64,000 nt of DNA from NCBI RefSeq assembly GCF_014697625.1, contig NZ_JACJSG010000013.1, forward strand, positions 1-64,000. The letters run 5' to 3'. Shown piece by piece: positions 1 to 9,735 of this stretch (position 1 is the first letter of the stretch; the number at the start of each line of letters is the position of its first letter). The position numbers were made by a program, and so were the translations under genes. Origin of the DNA: Anabaena azotica FACHB-119. GTDB lineage: Bacteria > Cyanobacteriota > Cyanobacteriia > Cyanobacteriales > Nostocaceae. The notes under the pieces were generated by a model, which worked only from the letters and a program-made list of their open reading frames with translations, was not told the DNA's origin and did no database searches.

Positions 1-60
1 GTGGGAGGCGCGCCACTAGAGGCAGTTAAGGAGTATATTCAAAACCAAAAGAATACTTGA
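1..60 (+). CDS. C-terminal end of a gene running in from the left edge
   Basis: Frame 1 is open from the window edge to a TGA at 58-60 and would encode the last 19 residues of a protein, ending GGAPLEAVKEYIQNQKNT. That tail resembles the C-termini of small cyanobacterial antitoxin-like or DUF433-like proteins, but it is too short to assign a family. The call rests only on an open frame with amphipathic, protein-like composition. Confidence 0.35.
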   Translation: MGGAPLEAVKEYIQNQKNT

Positions 61-99
61 CGGCGATTAAAATCGCGCCATCGCTTACCCCATGTCTAA

Positions 100-321
100 A
101 AGCCAGGGGCTTGCGCTGCATGGATTATCGGTCAATATGACATTTACCGTTATCTTTTAGAAGAAACAGCACCAGACCGTAAGTTGTATATTTCTGTCAG
201 CAAAGTTGCCTATAATAACTTTTTCACTCAGGATGTAATTCAACTCATTCTCAGGAAACATCAACTTCCCATTATTGTTGTAGATATAGAGGCAGAGGAG
301 ATTACACAATGGATAAATTAA
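100..321 (+). pseudogene. xisH: XisH C-terminal fragment (5' part missing)
   Basis: The open frame ending at 319-321 reads GQYDIYRYLLEETAPDRK and then a C-terminal half typical of XisH, a nuclease-fold protein needed with XisI and XisF for fdxN-element excision in Anabaena. Similarity starts at about base 127; nothing before it resembles XisH, there is an in-frame stop at 97-99, and there is no start codon. The end overlaps the xisI start by 13 bases, the usual xisH-xisI arrangement. The missing N-terminal half, or that of a second copy, lies downstream at 720-917. Family and fragment status are read from sequence; loss of function is inferred. Confidence 0.7.
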
Positions 322-653
322 CTGAGTATCCTAAAATAATTAAGCAGATTTTGACTGAGTATGTAGAACTGTGCAAGGTTAATCCCAATTCAGGTATTGA
401 GACGTTTTTAATTGTAGACGAGTCCAAGGCTCATTACATTTGGATGAATCTTGGTTGGCAAAATGGCGATCGCATTTCTGGTATAACTGTCTATGTGCGG
501 ATTCGTGATAATAAGTTCTGGATCGAAGAAGATTGGACTGAAGACGGTATTGCAACTGATTTGGTTCGTGCTGGTGTTCCCAAAGAAGACATTGTTTTAG
601 CCTTCCATGAGCCTAAAATGAGACAGTACACAGATTTTGCTGTAGTCTCATAG
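309..653 (+). CDS. xisI: XisI-like fdxN element excision controlling factor
   Basis: This 114-residue protein has the usual XisI length and pattern: an N-terminal helix (ending YVELCKVNP), then a strand segment SKAHYIWMNLGWQNGDRISG, then a C-terminal segment with GIATDLVRAGVPKEDIVLAFHEP. XisI proteins act with XisH and the XisF recombinase in developmental excision of the fdxN element in Anabaena PCC 7120. Most cyanobacteria carry many xisH/xisI pairs far from any excised element, so the role here is unknown. The start overlaps the end of an xisH remnant in another frame. It appears intact, although its XisH partner is broken on both sides. Confidence 0.88.
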   Translation: MDKLTEYPKIIKQILTEYVELCKVNPNSGIETFLIVDESKAHYIWMNLGWQNGDRISGITVYVRIRDNKFWIEEDWTEDGIATDLVRAGVPKEDIVLAFHEPKMRQYTDFAVVS

Positions 654-719
654 CTATAGCCAGTAGTGGCGCATCAATTTTTTAGTATTAGATAGCCTAA
701 TTTTTAGGATAATATAGTC

Positions 720-917
720 AGGAAGGCTTTAGAGAAAGACGGCTGGAAGATTACGGCTGATCCTTATGAAATTAATGTAGATGATGTAGATTTTGAAATT
801 GATTTAGCAGCAGAACAACTGTTAGCCGCAGAACAAGAAGGTAGAAAAATAGCGGTGGAGGTTAAAAGTTTTATTAGTCCATCAAATGTTTCAGAATTTC
901 ATACAGCCTGGGGTTAA
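720..917 (+). pseudogene. xisH: XisH N-terminal fragment (start and 3' part missing)
   Basis: The frame is open from just after a TAG at 705-707 to TAA at 915-917 and reads KALEKDGWKITADPY, then DLAAEQLLAAEQEGRKIAVE and VKSFISPSNVSEFHTAWG. This is the N-terminal half of XisH, including the nuclease-like E-x-K motif (AVEVKSF). There is no ATG and the reading stops exactly where the family continues GQ(Y/F)-x-x-Y, which is where the upstream fragment at about 127 begins. The two fragments are therefore complementary but in reversed order around xisI. It is read as a decayed or rearranged gene. Confidence 0.7.
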
Positions 918-922
918 GTCAA

Positions 923-1195
923 TCACCTGTTATGTAATATTTTTGGCGGTACAACTTTCTTATTTGCTTCCTCAACTGCGGCATTCAGTGCTTGATGCGC
1001 TGATTCATAACAACCAAACAAGCATGAATCAAAGTCAGCAATAGGAAATGGGTTGCGCTCTAATACGTTATCGATAGCGATCGCGTAAGAATAATTCCTT
1101 TTATTTAAAGGGTGAGAATGTACTGCCACATACCACTGTATAGTATTTTCAAAATCAGATTTAGTTCCATCTTTTTCTAGGATTGGTTTATCCAT
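923..1195 (-). CDS. hypothetical protein, 90 aa
   Basis: This small soluble protein has no recognised domain. It starts MDKPILEKDGTKSDFENTIQ and has central aromatic and histidine-containing segments (WYVAVHSHPL) and a C-terminal helix rich in Ala and Glu (SAHQALNAAVEEANKK). A good ribosome-binding site, AAGGAG, lies about 10 bases upstream of the ATG on the minus strand, which supports this start. The stop lies 6 bases from the end of the broken xisH fragment on the other strand. No transmembrane segment or signal peptide is visible. I do not recognise the function. Confidence 0.6.
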   Translation of the reverse strand: MDKPILEKDGTKSDFENTIQWYVAVHSHPLNKRNYSYAIAIDNVLERNPFPIADFDSCLFGCYESAHQALNAAVEEANKKVVPPKILHNR

Positions 1196-1312
1196 TTATA
1201 TTTATTAGCTCCTTGATAGAAAAAAATACACTCTATTTAAATTGAAATTGATTCTTTTAGAAAATTTCCTTATAGGATTTCCATAAGGAAAAATTTAAAA
1301 TTGCTGAAGATA

Positions 1313-1417
1313 CTAAGTTGACCCATCATATCTATTAGGGTCTTTCTTCTCCTTCTTTTTTTTAGGATCTTTCTTTGGTTTTTTGACTTCTCGGTTGCCG
1401 TTTTTTTCCTTAGACAT
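1313..1417 (-). CDS. lysine-rich mini-protein, 34 aa
   Basis: A short open frame encodes a 34-residue peptide starting MSKEKNGNREVKKPKKDPKK and ending KKDPNRYDGST. About a third of the residues are Lys, with KKPKKDPK-type repeats, so the product is strongly basic and probably unstructured. A GGAG ribosome-binding site sits 7-8 bases upstream of the ATG. Similar short Lys-rich peptides are annotated in other Nostocales as far as I recall, but I cannot verify this here. A nucleic-acid or membrane-surface binding role would be a guess. It lies between the 90-aa gene and the allophycocyanin-like gene, all on the minus strand. Confidence 0.55.
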   Translation of the reverse strand: MSKEKNGNREVKKPKKDPKKKKEKKDPNRYDGST

Positions 1418-1541
1418 TAGCAATCTCCATTGTAGTAATAAACATTGTTATACTGTGATGTAGTTCTACCTTGTTCAATATTTCGTAGATGTCAAACACT
1501 GCGGATAGCTTCGCCTTAAGCGGTCAAGTATGGTTATTACC

Positions 1542-2027
1542 CTACTGAAGTCCAGCAATTAAATAGTCAAAGTAACCGCTTAATTCGTTAGTATCTTCTA
1601 CTGATATCATAGATATAGCAACATTCTTCATTGCACGGACACTTTCAGAAACAGCTGCGATCGGAGTGCCAAGAGACCTGTACATTTCACGAGCGCCAAT
1701 AATTCCAATCTCCTGAAGAGGAGTAGAATCACCAGCTACAATACTGTAAGTAATCAACCGTAGATAGTAATCCATATCTCGTAGGCAAGTTGCAGTCATT
1801 TCCTGCCCGTAAGCATTGCCCCCAGGGGAGACAATATCTGGGCGTTTTTGAAACAGTTGGTTTGCAGATTGTTTAACAATACGCTCCCGGTTTTCATTTA
1901 AAACCTGAACAAGGCGTAGACGGCGATCGCCACTCTTAATAAAGTTTTTAATTGGCTCAAGTTCTCCAGGGGTGAAATAGCGAGCTTCGCTATCTGCACC
2001 AAGAATCGACTTTATGATCAAGCTCAT
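1542..2027 (-). CDS. apcA2: allophycocyanin alpha-subunit-like phycobiliprotein (ApcA paralogue)
   Basis: The product is 161 residues, the same length as ApcA, and follows the ApcA pattern throughout: [20 protein letters not shown] with the chromophore-attachment Cys at residue 81, then [17 protein letters not shown] and [14 protein letters not shown]. ApcA binds phycocyanobilin and forms the phycobilisome core with ApcB. Here it is an orphan: no apcB, apcC or apcE lies nearby. It also departs from the standard sequence at many surface positions (for example [18 protein letters not shown]). It most likely corresponds to the orphan ApcA2-type paralogues of heterocystous cyanobacteria; ApcD or ApcF are less likely. 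AGGAGTATATTA before the ATG is a good ribosome-binding site. Confidence 0.85.
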   Translation of the reverse strand: MSLIIKSILGADSEARYFTPGELEPIKNFIKSGDRRLRLVQVLNENRERIVKQSANQLFQKRPDIVSPGGNAYGQEMTATCLRDMDYYLRLITYSIVAGDSTPLQEIGIIGAREMYRSLGTPIAAVSESVRAMKNVAISMISVEDTNELSGYFDYLIAGLQ

Positions 2028-2670
2028 TAATATACTCCTAAAAAAAGCAAATATTTTCGGCTTACCCTATGAGAATGCTAAAGGTAAATTAAATAGCACA
2101 CTTAGATAAACTACAATTTAGATGAGAAAATTATTATGGCTGATTCCTCTAAAATCAGCTATTCTAAGCTTAATTTAACTTTGCACAGATAGCCAAATAA
2201 CTGCTAGAAAATCCCAGATATGTTTCTGATGATGTGTATCGTTATTGCCGTTGTGTATTCATATCATAGCAGTTATTTTTTACTAATTTTTTTATTTAAG
2301 GATAACTATCTATTTAGGATGAGCAAATACTTAAATTTTGCTTTTATTTCAAATATTTTAATACTAAGTATTTTTTTGATCTGATAAAAGACAGATTTAA
2401 TATAAAACCCTTTCTTTTAGTAGAAGTTATTAACAGTAGTGACAGTTATTATAGAAAGACATACTCGCTTATAAATTATGTTGCTTTAGATATTGCAACG
2501 ATGCCCAATTCATTGCCTTATTTCTGTAAGAATTTACGGTTGGGAAAATAAAAAATCAAGAGTGAAGCAAGTAGGAAGAAACTAGCAGTCTACAAAAGAC
2601 AAGGGACGCTGGGCAATCACAGACGCGGATGAGTCCACTGCCGACTGGTGAGTACAATCACGAGATAAAT
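2028..2670. other. AT-rich divergent intergenic region
   Basis: About 640 bases separate the minus-strand ApcA-like gene from the plus-strand coiled-coil gene. The stretch is very AT-rich, has no HIP1 site and no convincing open frame, and must hold the promoters of both flanking genes. I could not pick out specific promoter elements or a known RNA. An open frame on the minus strand at its right end overlaps the coiled-coil gene and looks like chance. Confidence 0.5.
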
Positions 2671-3144
2671 ATGGAATCTGAAAAAAATCAAACTGAAAAG
2701 CCACTAGATTATCAAGCCTTATTAGCTGCTGCCAAGGAAGCTTTAAAACTTGAATATCAGAGATCAGCAGCTTTAATTTCACAACTGCAAGCCATAAAAA
2801 CTGAGTTAGAGCAAGTTCGGCTGGAAAACAAAATCTTGAGAGAGAGTAGTTATCAAGATGTGGTTAAGCATTTTGAGACGCGCATACAAGCAGCAGAAGC
2901 GCGATCGCTTAAAACTGAAGTGCGTCAAAATTTCCTTGAAGTTAATGGTTGCCGAGATGATGAAAGCTTCGATACTTTATGGGAAAGCATTAAGAATAAG
3001 ATTCAGATCCAAGACGGTGAAGTGAGAATTGTTTCTCAAAATGGCACTCCTAAGTTCACCTTAAATGGCAAGTTCATGACTTTGAAAGATTTCTTTCAAT
3101 CCCTCAAACAAGACCCCATCACAAGCAAATTTTTCTTGAACTAA
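2671..3144 (+). CDS. coiled-coil hypothetical protein, 157 aa
   Basis: The N-terminal half is a long predicted coiled coil (LLAAAKEALKLEYQRSAALI, then LQAIKTELEQVRLENKILRE). The C-terminal half is globular and ends with a segment TLNGKFMTLKDFFQSLKQDP that resembles the ends of small phage-type or replication-associated proteins, with no confident family. I chose ATG 2671 (MESEKNQTEK) rather than an in-frame start 42 bases upstream, because the extra residues look like non-coding sequence. Neither start has a clear ribosome-binding site. It is followed by repeat-like sequence and a convergent gene. Confidence 0.65.
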   Translation: MESEKNQTEKPLDYQALLAAAKEALKLEYQRSAALISQLQAIKTELEQVRLENKILRESSYQDVVKHFETRIQAAEARSLKTEVRQNFLEVNGCRDDESFDTLWESIKNKIQIQDGEVRIVSQNGTPKFTLNGKFMTLKDFFQSLKQDPITSKFFLN

Positions 3145-3278
3145 GTAGAAGGACTTAATAAATATAAGTTCGTAGTGAGGGCTTGAGCCAATAAAAACCT
3201 TATTTTTAGACTAAGCTGTAGATTTTTAGCCCCTTCCTTACAAGGGAAGGGTTGGCGTTAGGTTGCGTCGAACTCACG
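3145..3278. repeat. fragments of two palindromic repeat families
   Basis: The gap holds GTTCGTAGTGAGGGCTTGAG near 3169, which matches one arm of the GTAGTGAGGAC...ACTAC repeat seen complete at 15473-15527. It also holds a CCCTTCC(TT)ACAAGGGAAGGG hairpin at about 3231-3251, and TCGAACTCACGT near 3268, which matches the right end of the element at 53877-54021. These are remnants of small intergenic elements; the hairpin could act as a bidirectional terminator between the two convergent genes. Confidence 0.5.
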
Positions 3279-4196
3279 TTAATTAGAAGGTTTAGCATCA
3301 TCTGGCAAAATAGCCCCAGCCAAGTCTGCTTTGTCCAAGTTAACATCAGATAAGTTAGTACCACTCAAATCAGCACCACGCAGGTTAGCAGCGTATAAAT
3401 TCGCGCCTTTCAGGTTTACATTACGTAAGTTAGCTCCCTGTAAGTCTAACTGGTTAGCTCCACAAATACTAAAACCACGCAGGTCTGCACCACTGAGATT
3501 TGCACCATTGAGACGAGGACAACCACGAGCGCCTCTGAGATTTGCGCCTGTTAAATCAGCCCGTTCTAGGTTTGCAAAACCTAAATCAACACCAACTAGA
3601 TAACAATTTGAGCATTTCTTAGTTTTGACTAAAGTTTCCAGATTTTTATTTGCTTCCTCGGGCGAACCATTAATATTATTTGCAGAAACTAAAGGCGTAG
3701 AAGTAGCCTGCGGTGGTTTTGAAACAGAGAGAGTTGCAGCACTAGAAGGAGTTGAAGAAATTGGTTGGACATCAGGTTTGCCTGATTGTTGAAATTTTAT
3801 AATTCTAGTTCTGGTTTGTTCGTTTTCTAAGTTAATAGTGAAGTTCTGAGGTGGATAATTTTGTTTACTCAAGTTGACATAAACATCCCCCTTACTAGGA
3901 AGTATAACTTTAGCATAACCATTATTATCAGTATATTGGACTTCAGGCGCTCCTTGAGAAATAAACTGAATTTTAACTCCATCTAAAGCTTCACCTGTTT
4001 CTTTTTGTGTAATGAGTTCTACTATTGCTTTTGGAACTACACAAGCTTCTGATTTGAGACCTACAGAACATCTAAATTCTGGAACTGTTACAACAGTAGC
4101 GATAGTTCCAGCAATAGCAATTGGAGTTCCTATCATAAAACCCCATTTAGTAAAATTAAACTTCTTTTTGTTTTGACTACTGGCGTTTTGGCTCAT
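3279..4196 (-). CDS. membrane-anchored pentapeptide-repeat protein with an N-terminal beta domain
   Basis: This 305-residue protein has a basic N-terminus, then a transmembrane segment at about residues 19-40 ([20 protein letters not shown]). A domain of about 50-150 with [20 protein letters not shown] follows, resembling carboxypeptidase-regulatory or Ig-like beta folds. A Ser/Thr/Pro/Ala-rich linker comes next. From about 190 to 295 there are pentapeptide repeats of A(D/N)LXX type ([33 protein letters not shown]), which form a right-handed quadrilateral beta helix. A Cys pair (KKCSNCYL) precedes the repeats. The likely location is the membrane with the repeats exposed. The role is unknown; such proteins often serve as scaffolds. 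Confidence 0.8.
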   Translation of the reverse strand: MSQNASSQNKKKFNFTKWGFMIGTPIAIAGTIATVVTVPEFRCSVGLKSEACVVPKAIVELITQKETGEALDGVKIQFISQGAPEVQYTDNNGYAKVILPSKGDVYVNLSKQNYPPQNFTINLENEQTRTRIIKFQQSGKPDVQPISSTPSSAATLSVSKPPQATSTPLVSANNINGSPEEANKNLETLVKTKKCSNCYLVGVDLGFANLERADLTGANLRGARGCPRLNGANLSGADLRGFSICGANQLDLQGANLRNVNLKGANLYAANLRGADLSGTNLSDVNLDKADLAGAILPDDAKPSN

Positions 4197-4626
4197 GTTG
4201 TGTTCCGCTTTTAATTACAGGGTTAAAATTTAAAAGACATTTATTAACTTTATTTTCAAGGCTAGGTTGCTGTTTTTTATAGTTAACTGTTCAGTCAGAC
4301 ACACTTAATTAATTTTACTGAGGGTTTTTTAACTTTATATAAGTGTATAGTGAACCACATCTTATGTAAATACTATTAACTTTTAAAAAAGCAGTATATT
4401 TAAACTTCATTGAGAGGAAAAAATAAAATATTAGTAATGTTTTCTCAAATAATTATTGTATAAAAAAGTACATTTATTAAAGATTGAGCGGAAATTGCGA
4501 TCGCATTTACCTTCAACACAAAGTTTGAGTATTAATTACGTAAGGATTCAAAGTGAGGAGTCAGAATCATTTGTTATGAGTTTAGTGATTCCTTTCTCCT
4601 GCTCACCTTTGTCCTCCTTCGTGCTT
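4197..4626. other. AT-rich upstream region of the pentapeptide gene
   Basis: About 430 bases without a supported gene. A short open frame on the plus strand at 4456-4668 has no recognisable product and overlaps the end of the amidase gene, so I did not accept it. One HIP1-like site (GCGATCGC) is present near 4497. No structured RNA or known repeat was recognised. Confidence 0.45.
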
Positions 4627-6426
4627 TTACTTAACAGATTTAAACCACTGAGTTATCCCTTCACCTAAAGCCTTAGCTAACTTCTTCTGCTCCTGGGTAT
4701 CTGTCACCCACTCAAACTCATTAGGATTACTCATAAAACCCAACTCTAATAATACCGAGGGGGCGGTGGCTGGACGTGTCAAAGCTAGGTTATTCCAAAA
4801 GACACCGTAGGAAGGTCTACCGAGTTTACCTACCAGATAATTGTGCATGAAGACGGCGAGGCTATGAGCTTGGGTATTGTACCAAAATGTACCAACTCCC
4901 TTAGTGTTTTCCGCATCACCGTTATCTGGTAGAGAATTGTAATGGATGGAAATGGAAATTGCTGGTTCTTCTCGATTGATAATTGCTTGACGCTCAGGTA
5001 AGGAGACATCCCTATCATCCTCCCTCGTCATCACCACATTTGCCCCCAACTTCAGCAATTCCTCACGCAATAACCGAGAAACCGCCAGATTTACGTCCTT
5101 TTCCAAATATCCATTCGGCCCAGATGCACCAGATTCTTTGCCACCGTGACCAGGATCGAGTAGAATCTTGATACCAGATAAGGGCTTTCGCCGATTTTGC
5201 TTGATATCAGGCGCATGGCGTAAAGCTAACACCAGGGTCGTACCATCGTATCTCAGCTTATATCCCCACTGTTGAGCTTTTTTGAGGTTGAAGGTGTATT
5301 TTACCTCTCCTGAAGCTGTCTGCTGCCAATCTAGACGAGAAATTAAAGGGTCATCATCCAGGCGAATAATATCTGTTTGGGCATTGGTGTTGTAGAGTGT
5401 GAGGGTGAAAGTTTTTTCCCCTTGTTCCACACTCACAGGTACAGGGGTTTGTAGTGGGAAACGCATCTCGGTTGCACCTGGGACTCTTCGATATCCGACA
5501 CTGCGAATAAATGTCCGTGGCGGAACAGATCCTGGGAGAATGCGAGTTTCCTGACTATTAATCCAAGCACCATAATCTAGACGGAACCATTCACCCTCTT
5601 TACCTGTGACAGTGGCGCGTGTTCCTTTGGGTAATGGTGTAAGTCGAGAGAAATCGGTACTAGGGCCAGTTCGTGCAACGCCTGCGTCTGCTACCACCTC
5701 AGCAACTGGTAACTGCGCGGGTGAGAGAATTGTAATTTTGCCAGTTCCTGGTTGAGTTATTGTCTTACCATTGATTGTCAGTTGAAACTGAGGTTGCCCC
5801 AACTCTATCTCCTTACCTGCATCTGAGACAACTAGCCCATTTACGGAAGAGCCAGGCTGTAACAATGTAGTGCAACCTTGGTAAGTTCCCACGCTAGACT
5901 GGGTAGTGGGTTGATTCTGCCCTGTCAAGGCTGCCAAATTAGTTGGTAGTTGTGCTTGTTGTGGTTGGGGTAAGAGTGCGACAGTTTGATTAGCCAGTTT
6001 CACAGATACACTAGCGTTAGGGGATGCAACCGCACTAAAACAAACTAGTTCTCCTGGTAGTCTGGCGATGTCGGCTGCTGGTGTCAGAGAACCTTTAGCA
6101 AAAGCTAAACCCTGGGGTATCTCCGGTTGATTACTCACCCTTGTCACCTTAATTTCCAGCTTTTGACCTTGGTGAGTGATAGTAAAAATGTTCTCTCCTA
6201 ACTGTAGGGGAAAACTGGGTGCAAAATGACCTGAGCGACTACGATTAATTGGCTTACCATTAATGAGAACTTGCCCATTTGGTGGTGCTGTGCCAATAAA
6301 AAAGATTTTTTCTGCACTAGTCTGGTGGTTTGTCGGGGGATAAACAACTTTGAGAGGTGAGGAAGCCAAAGCAACGGAGGAGGTGACGAGGAAATTTAAG
6401 ATTACTGGTACGAGGAACTTTTTCAC
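4627..6426 (-). CDS. N-acetylmuramoyl-L-alanine amidase (AmiC-type, Amidase_3)
   Basis: This secreted 599-residue enzyme cleaves the amide bond between MurNAc and the stem peptide in septal peptidoglycan. Order of parts: signal peptide (1-22), a beta-sandwich region, an SH3b-like domain at about 245-297 (ARTGPSTDFSRL...WINSQETRI), an AMIN-like region at about 305-405, and the zinc-dependent Amidase_3 domain at 418-599. The metal ligands are visible as H427 (LDPGHGG), E442 (LEKDVNL) and H495 (SISIHYNSLP); the catalytic Glu is E561 (LLELGFMSN). In heterocystous cyanobacteria AmiC-type amidases drill the septal nanopores that connect cells. I cannot tell which amidase this is. Upstream and divergent is pyrG. 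Confidence 0.9.
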   Translation of the reverse strand: MKKFLVPVILNFLVTSSVALASSPLKVVYPPTNHQTSAEKIFFIGTAPPNGQVLINGKPINRSRSGHFAPSFPLQLGENIFTITHQGQKLEIKVTRVSNQPEIPQGLAFAKGSLTPAADIARLPGELVCFSAVASPNASVSVKLANQTVALLPQPQQAQLPTNLAALTGQNQPTTQSSVGTYQGCTTLLQPGSSVNGLVVSDAGKEIELGQPQFQLTINGKTITQPGTGKITILSPAQLPVAEVVADAGVARTGPSTDFSRLTPLPKGTRATVTGKEGEWFRLDYGAWINSQETRILPGSVPPRTFIRSVGYRRVPGATEMRFPLQTPVPVSVEQGEKTFTLTLYNTNAQTDIIRLDDDPLISRLDWQQTASGEVKYTFNLKKAQQWGYKLRYDGTTLVLALRHAPDIKQNRRKPLSGIKILLDPGHGGKESGASGPNGYLEKDVNLAVSRLLREELLKLGANVVMTREDDRDVSLPERQAIINREEPAISISIHYNSLPDNGDAENTKGVGTFWYNTQAHSLAVFMHNYLVGKLGRPSYGVFWNNLALTRPATAPSVLLELGFMSNPNEFEWVTDTQEQKKLAKALGEGITQWFKSVK

Positions 6427-6500
6427 AGGTTTATCACAGAAGCGTATTGACTATGTGACTGTGGCACAATGACGGGATGTCTTTTGAAAGGTATTGTTAG

Positions 6501-8162
<1,662 letters not shown>

Positions 8163-8249
8163 GGTATAGCAGGGGACAGGGAACAGCGAACAGCGATTAA
8201 ACCCTTAATTACTCTATGTCCTCATCTCTGTCTCAACTGCTATATTTTT

Positions 8250-8448
8250 AGGACTTACGCATAAAAACGAAAAATCAAGGGTTTGGGCAAGGGTGTAGGG
8301 GTATAGCGCAAAGTCTGAGCGGAGGCTTCCTCCGATCAGAACTTTGTAAGAGAGGGGTATAGGGGTGTAAATCTTTAAAACCCTTACCCCCCTACACCCT
8401 TACCCCCCTACACCCTGTCTCAACAGATAACCTTGGTGCGTAAGTCCT
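8250..8448. repeat. AGGACTTACGC inverted-repeat element, copy 1 (with insert)
   Basis: A MITE-like element bounded by AGGACTTACGC at the left and GCGTAAGTCCT at the right. The interior has AT-rich ends (AAAACGAAAAATCAAGGG; AACAGATAACCTTGG) and tandem GGGTGTAGGGGTATA-type units. It contains no open frame. Compared with the other copies it is about 48 bases longer because a 36-base palindrome (8310-8345, AAAGTCTGAGCGGAGG arm) sits inside. Other copies: 15091-15241, 34381-34529, 44072-44222, and a shortened one at 60700-60809. It lies between pyrG and the SDR gene, on the downstream side of both. Confidence 0.8.
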
Positions 8449-8452
8449 GACA

Positions 8453-9274
8453 TTATTTGCTGCGTTCTTCCAGTCCAAAAACACGACGGACGAGTGTCTG
8501 CATCAAGCTAGGAGTTAATTGATAAGCGGCTTTCCAAAAGTTGGCTGAACCAACAACTACATCAGGACGTTTATCTTTAACTACAGTCCAAATTGATTTG
8601 GCTACATCTTCGGGTTTTTCCAATACAGGCGTTTGAATGGCTTTACCTACTAATTCTGTCCGCGCTTGGGCTGTTTCCTCACTTCCACCGCGAAAAATTG
8701 CTCTTTCCATAAGTTGGGTACTGATGAAGCTGGGATAAACACCGCCCACGTGAATGTTTTTTGGTGCTAACTCTGCGTGGAGGGATCTGGTTAAGCCAGT
8801 GACGGCGTATTTGCTAGCTGTGTAGGGGACATGGTAAGGAATGGGTTCTATTCCACCGATGGAACTAACGTTAACAATGGTTCCTTGACCACGTTCTAAA
8901 AAATAGGGGAGAATAGCGTTAATTGTATGGATGTAACCCCATAAATTGGTATCGATGATTTTATGCCAATCATCTAAACTGAAGGCTTCTACAGGGCCTA
9001 AGCAAAAGATGCCGGCATTATTAATTAAAACATCTACGCGACCAAAATGTGCGATCGCCTTTTGGATCATATCCTGAACTTGTAGCGGATCTGTCACATC
9101 GGTGGGAATGGCGATCGCTTCTTGTCCCAGTTCCCTAATTTCGGCGGCTGTCGCTTCTAAACGGTCAGCTTGACGCGCTGCCAACACCACTTCATACTGG
9201 TGACGAGCAAATAATAATGCTGTAGCTCTACCAATTCCTTGTGATGCGCCAGTGATAATTACTGTGTTTGTCAT
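8453..9274 (-). CDS. short-chain dehydrogenase/reductase (SDR)
   Basis: The 273-residue protein is a classical SDR: the NAD(P)-binding TGASQGIG motif at residues 8-15, the structural NNAG motif, the active-site Ser in NVSSIGG, and YTASK carrying the catalytic Tyr and Lys. An Arg (LAARQADR) after the second strand suggests NADP(H) preference. Substrate cannot be read from sequence; the C-terminal 60 residues (YQLTPSLMQTLVRRVFGLEE) resemble SDRs annotated as acting on lipids or retinol. The stop lies within a few bases of the MITE-like element. Start ATG 9274 gives a canonical N-terminus. Confidence 0.85.
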   Translation of the reverse strand: MTNTVIITGASQGIGRATALLFARHQYEVVLAARQADRLEATAAEIRELGQEAIAIPTDVTDPLQVQDMIQKAIAHFGRVDVLINNAGIFCLGPVEAFSLDDWHKIIDTNLWGYIHTINAILPYFLERGQGTIVNVSSIGGIEPIPYHVPYTASKYAVTGLTRSLHAELAPKNIHVGGVYPSFISTQLMERAIFRGGSEETAQARTELVGKAIQTPVLEKPEDVAKSIWTVVKDKRPDVVVGSANFWKAAYQLTPSLMQTLVRRVFGLEERSK

Positions 9275-9326
9275 AATGCTTAGTTGTCAGTTGTCAGTTG
9301 CAAAAAAACATTTTTGTCTGGTATTA

Positions 9327-9566
9327 CTACTGTTGTGTTTTGATTTCTTGTAATAACTCTTCGTCAGAGTATTCTTTGTACCATTCGCCTTTTAGCTTTA
9401 GCCGTACAGACTGTGCGCCGCCACTGGGAGTACATACAACCCAATAAGTATTGTCTTCGCCTTTAACTTGGGCTGCTTCTTGCGCTTCTGCAATATCAGA
9501 AAGACCGGAAAATGCTTGCAGACAAGTCCATGTAATGCCATCTGAGTCTTGAATTTCTCTTTCCAT
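9327..9566 (-). CDS. conserved-looking hypothetical protein, 79 aa
   Basis: A small acidic protein, MEREIQDSDGITWTCLQAFS..., with a middle segment WVVCTPSGGAQSVRLKLKGE and a helical C-terminus (SDEELLQEIKTQQ). The first and second strands (ITWTCLQAFSG; YWVVCTPSGGA) suggest a small beta-rich fold. There is no signal peptide, membrane segment or known motif. Coding character is good, the ATG is the only sensible start, and tandem GGGGACTGG-type repeats lie directly upstream. I do not recognise the function. Confidence 0.6.
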   Translation of the reverse strand: MEREIQDSDGITWTCLQAFSGLSDIAEAQEAAQVKGEDNTYWVVCTPSGGAQSVRLKLKGEWYKEYSDEELLQEIKTQQ

Positions 9567-9573
9567 GTTGAAG

Positions 9574-9735
9574 TAGGGGCTGGGGACTGGGGACTGGGAA
9601 CTGGGGGGAGATGAGGGAGTAACCCACCCCTAACCCCTCCCTGGAGGGGAATAGGGAGATGGGGGAGATGGGGAAGAATAACAACTGATAACTGTCAACT
9701 GTCACCTGTCACCTGTCACCTGTCACCTGTCCCCT
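9574..9735. repeat. short tandem repeats (heptamer type) between two genes
   Basis: The gap is filled with low-complexity cyanobacterial repeats: GGGGACTGG-type units near 9580-9608, then ACTGATAACTGTCAACTGTC and four tandem CACCTGT units up to about 9733. These are the short tandemly repeated repetitive (STRR) sequences known from Nostoc and Calothrix. The repeat runs into the 3' end of the next minus-strand gene and supplies its last codons and stop. Confidence 0.8.

Noticed and set aside
2582..2782. Minus-strand open frame of 66 codons
   Set aside because: Overlaps the coiled-coil gene and intergenic DNA, has no ribosome-binding site or protein-like pattern.
3331..3603. Plus-strand open frame opposite the pentapeptide repeats
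   Set aside because: It is the antisense of a periodic repeat region; periodic composition alone keeps it open.
4456..4668. 70-codon plus-strand frame next to the amidase gene
   Set aside because: No recognisable product, overlaps the amidase 3' end, and composition is that of AT-rich spacer.
8280..8430. GGGTGTAAGGGTGTA-type units considered as a CRISPR array
   Set aside because: Units are 7-9 bases without unique spacers and lie inside a MITE with inverted ends.
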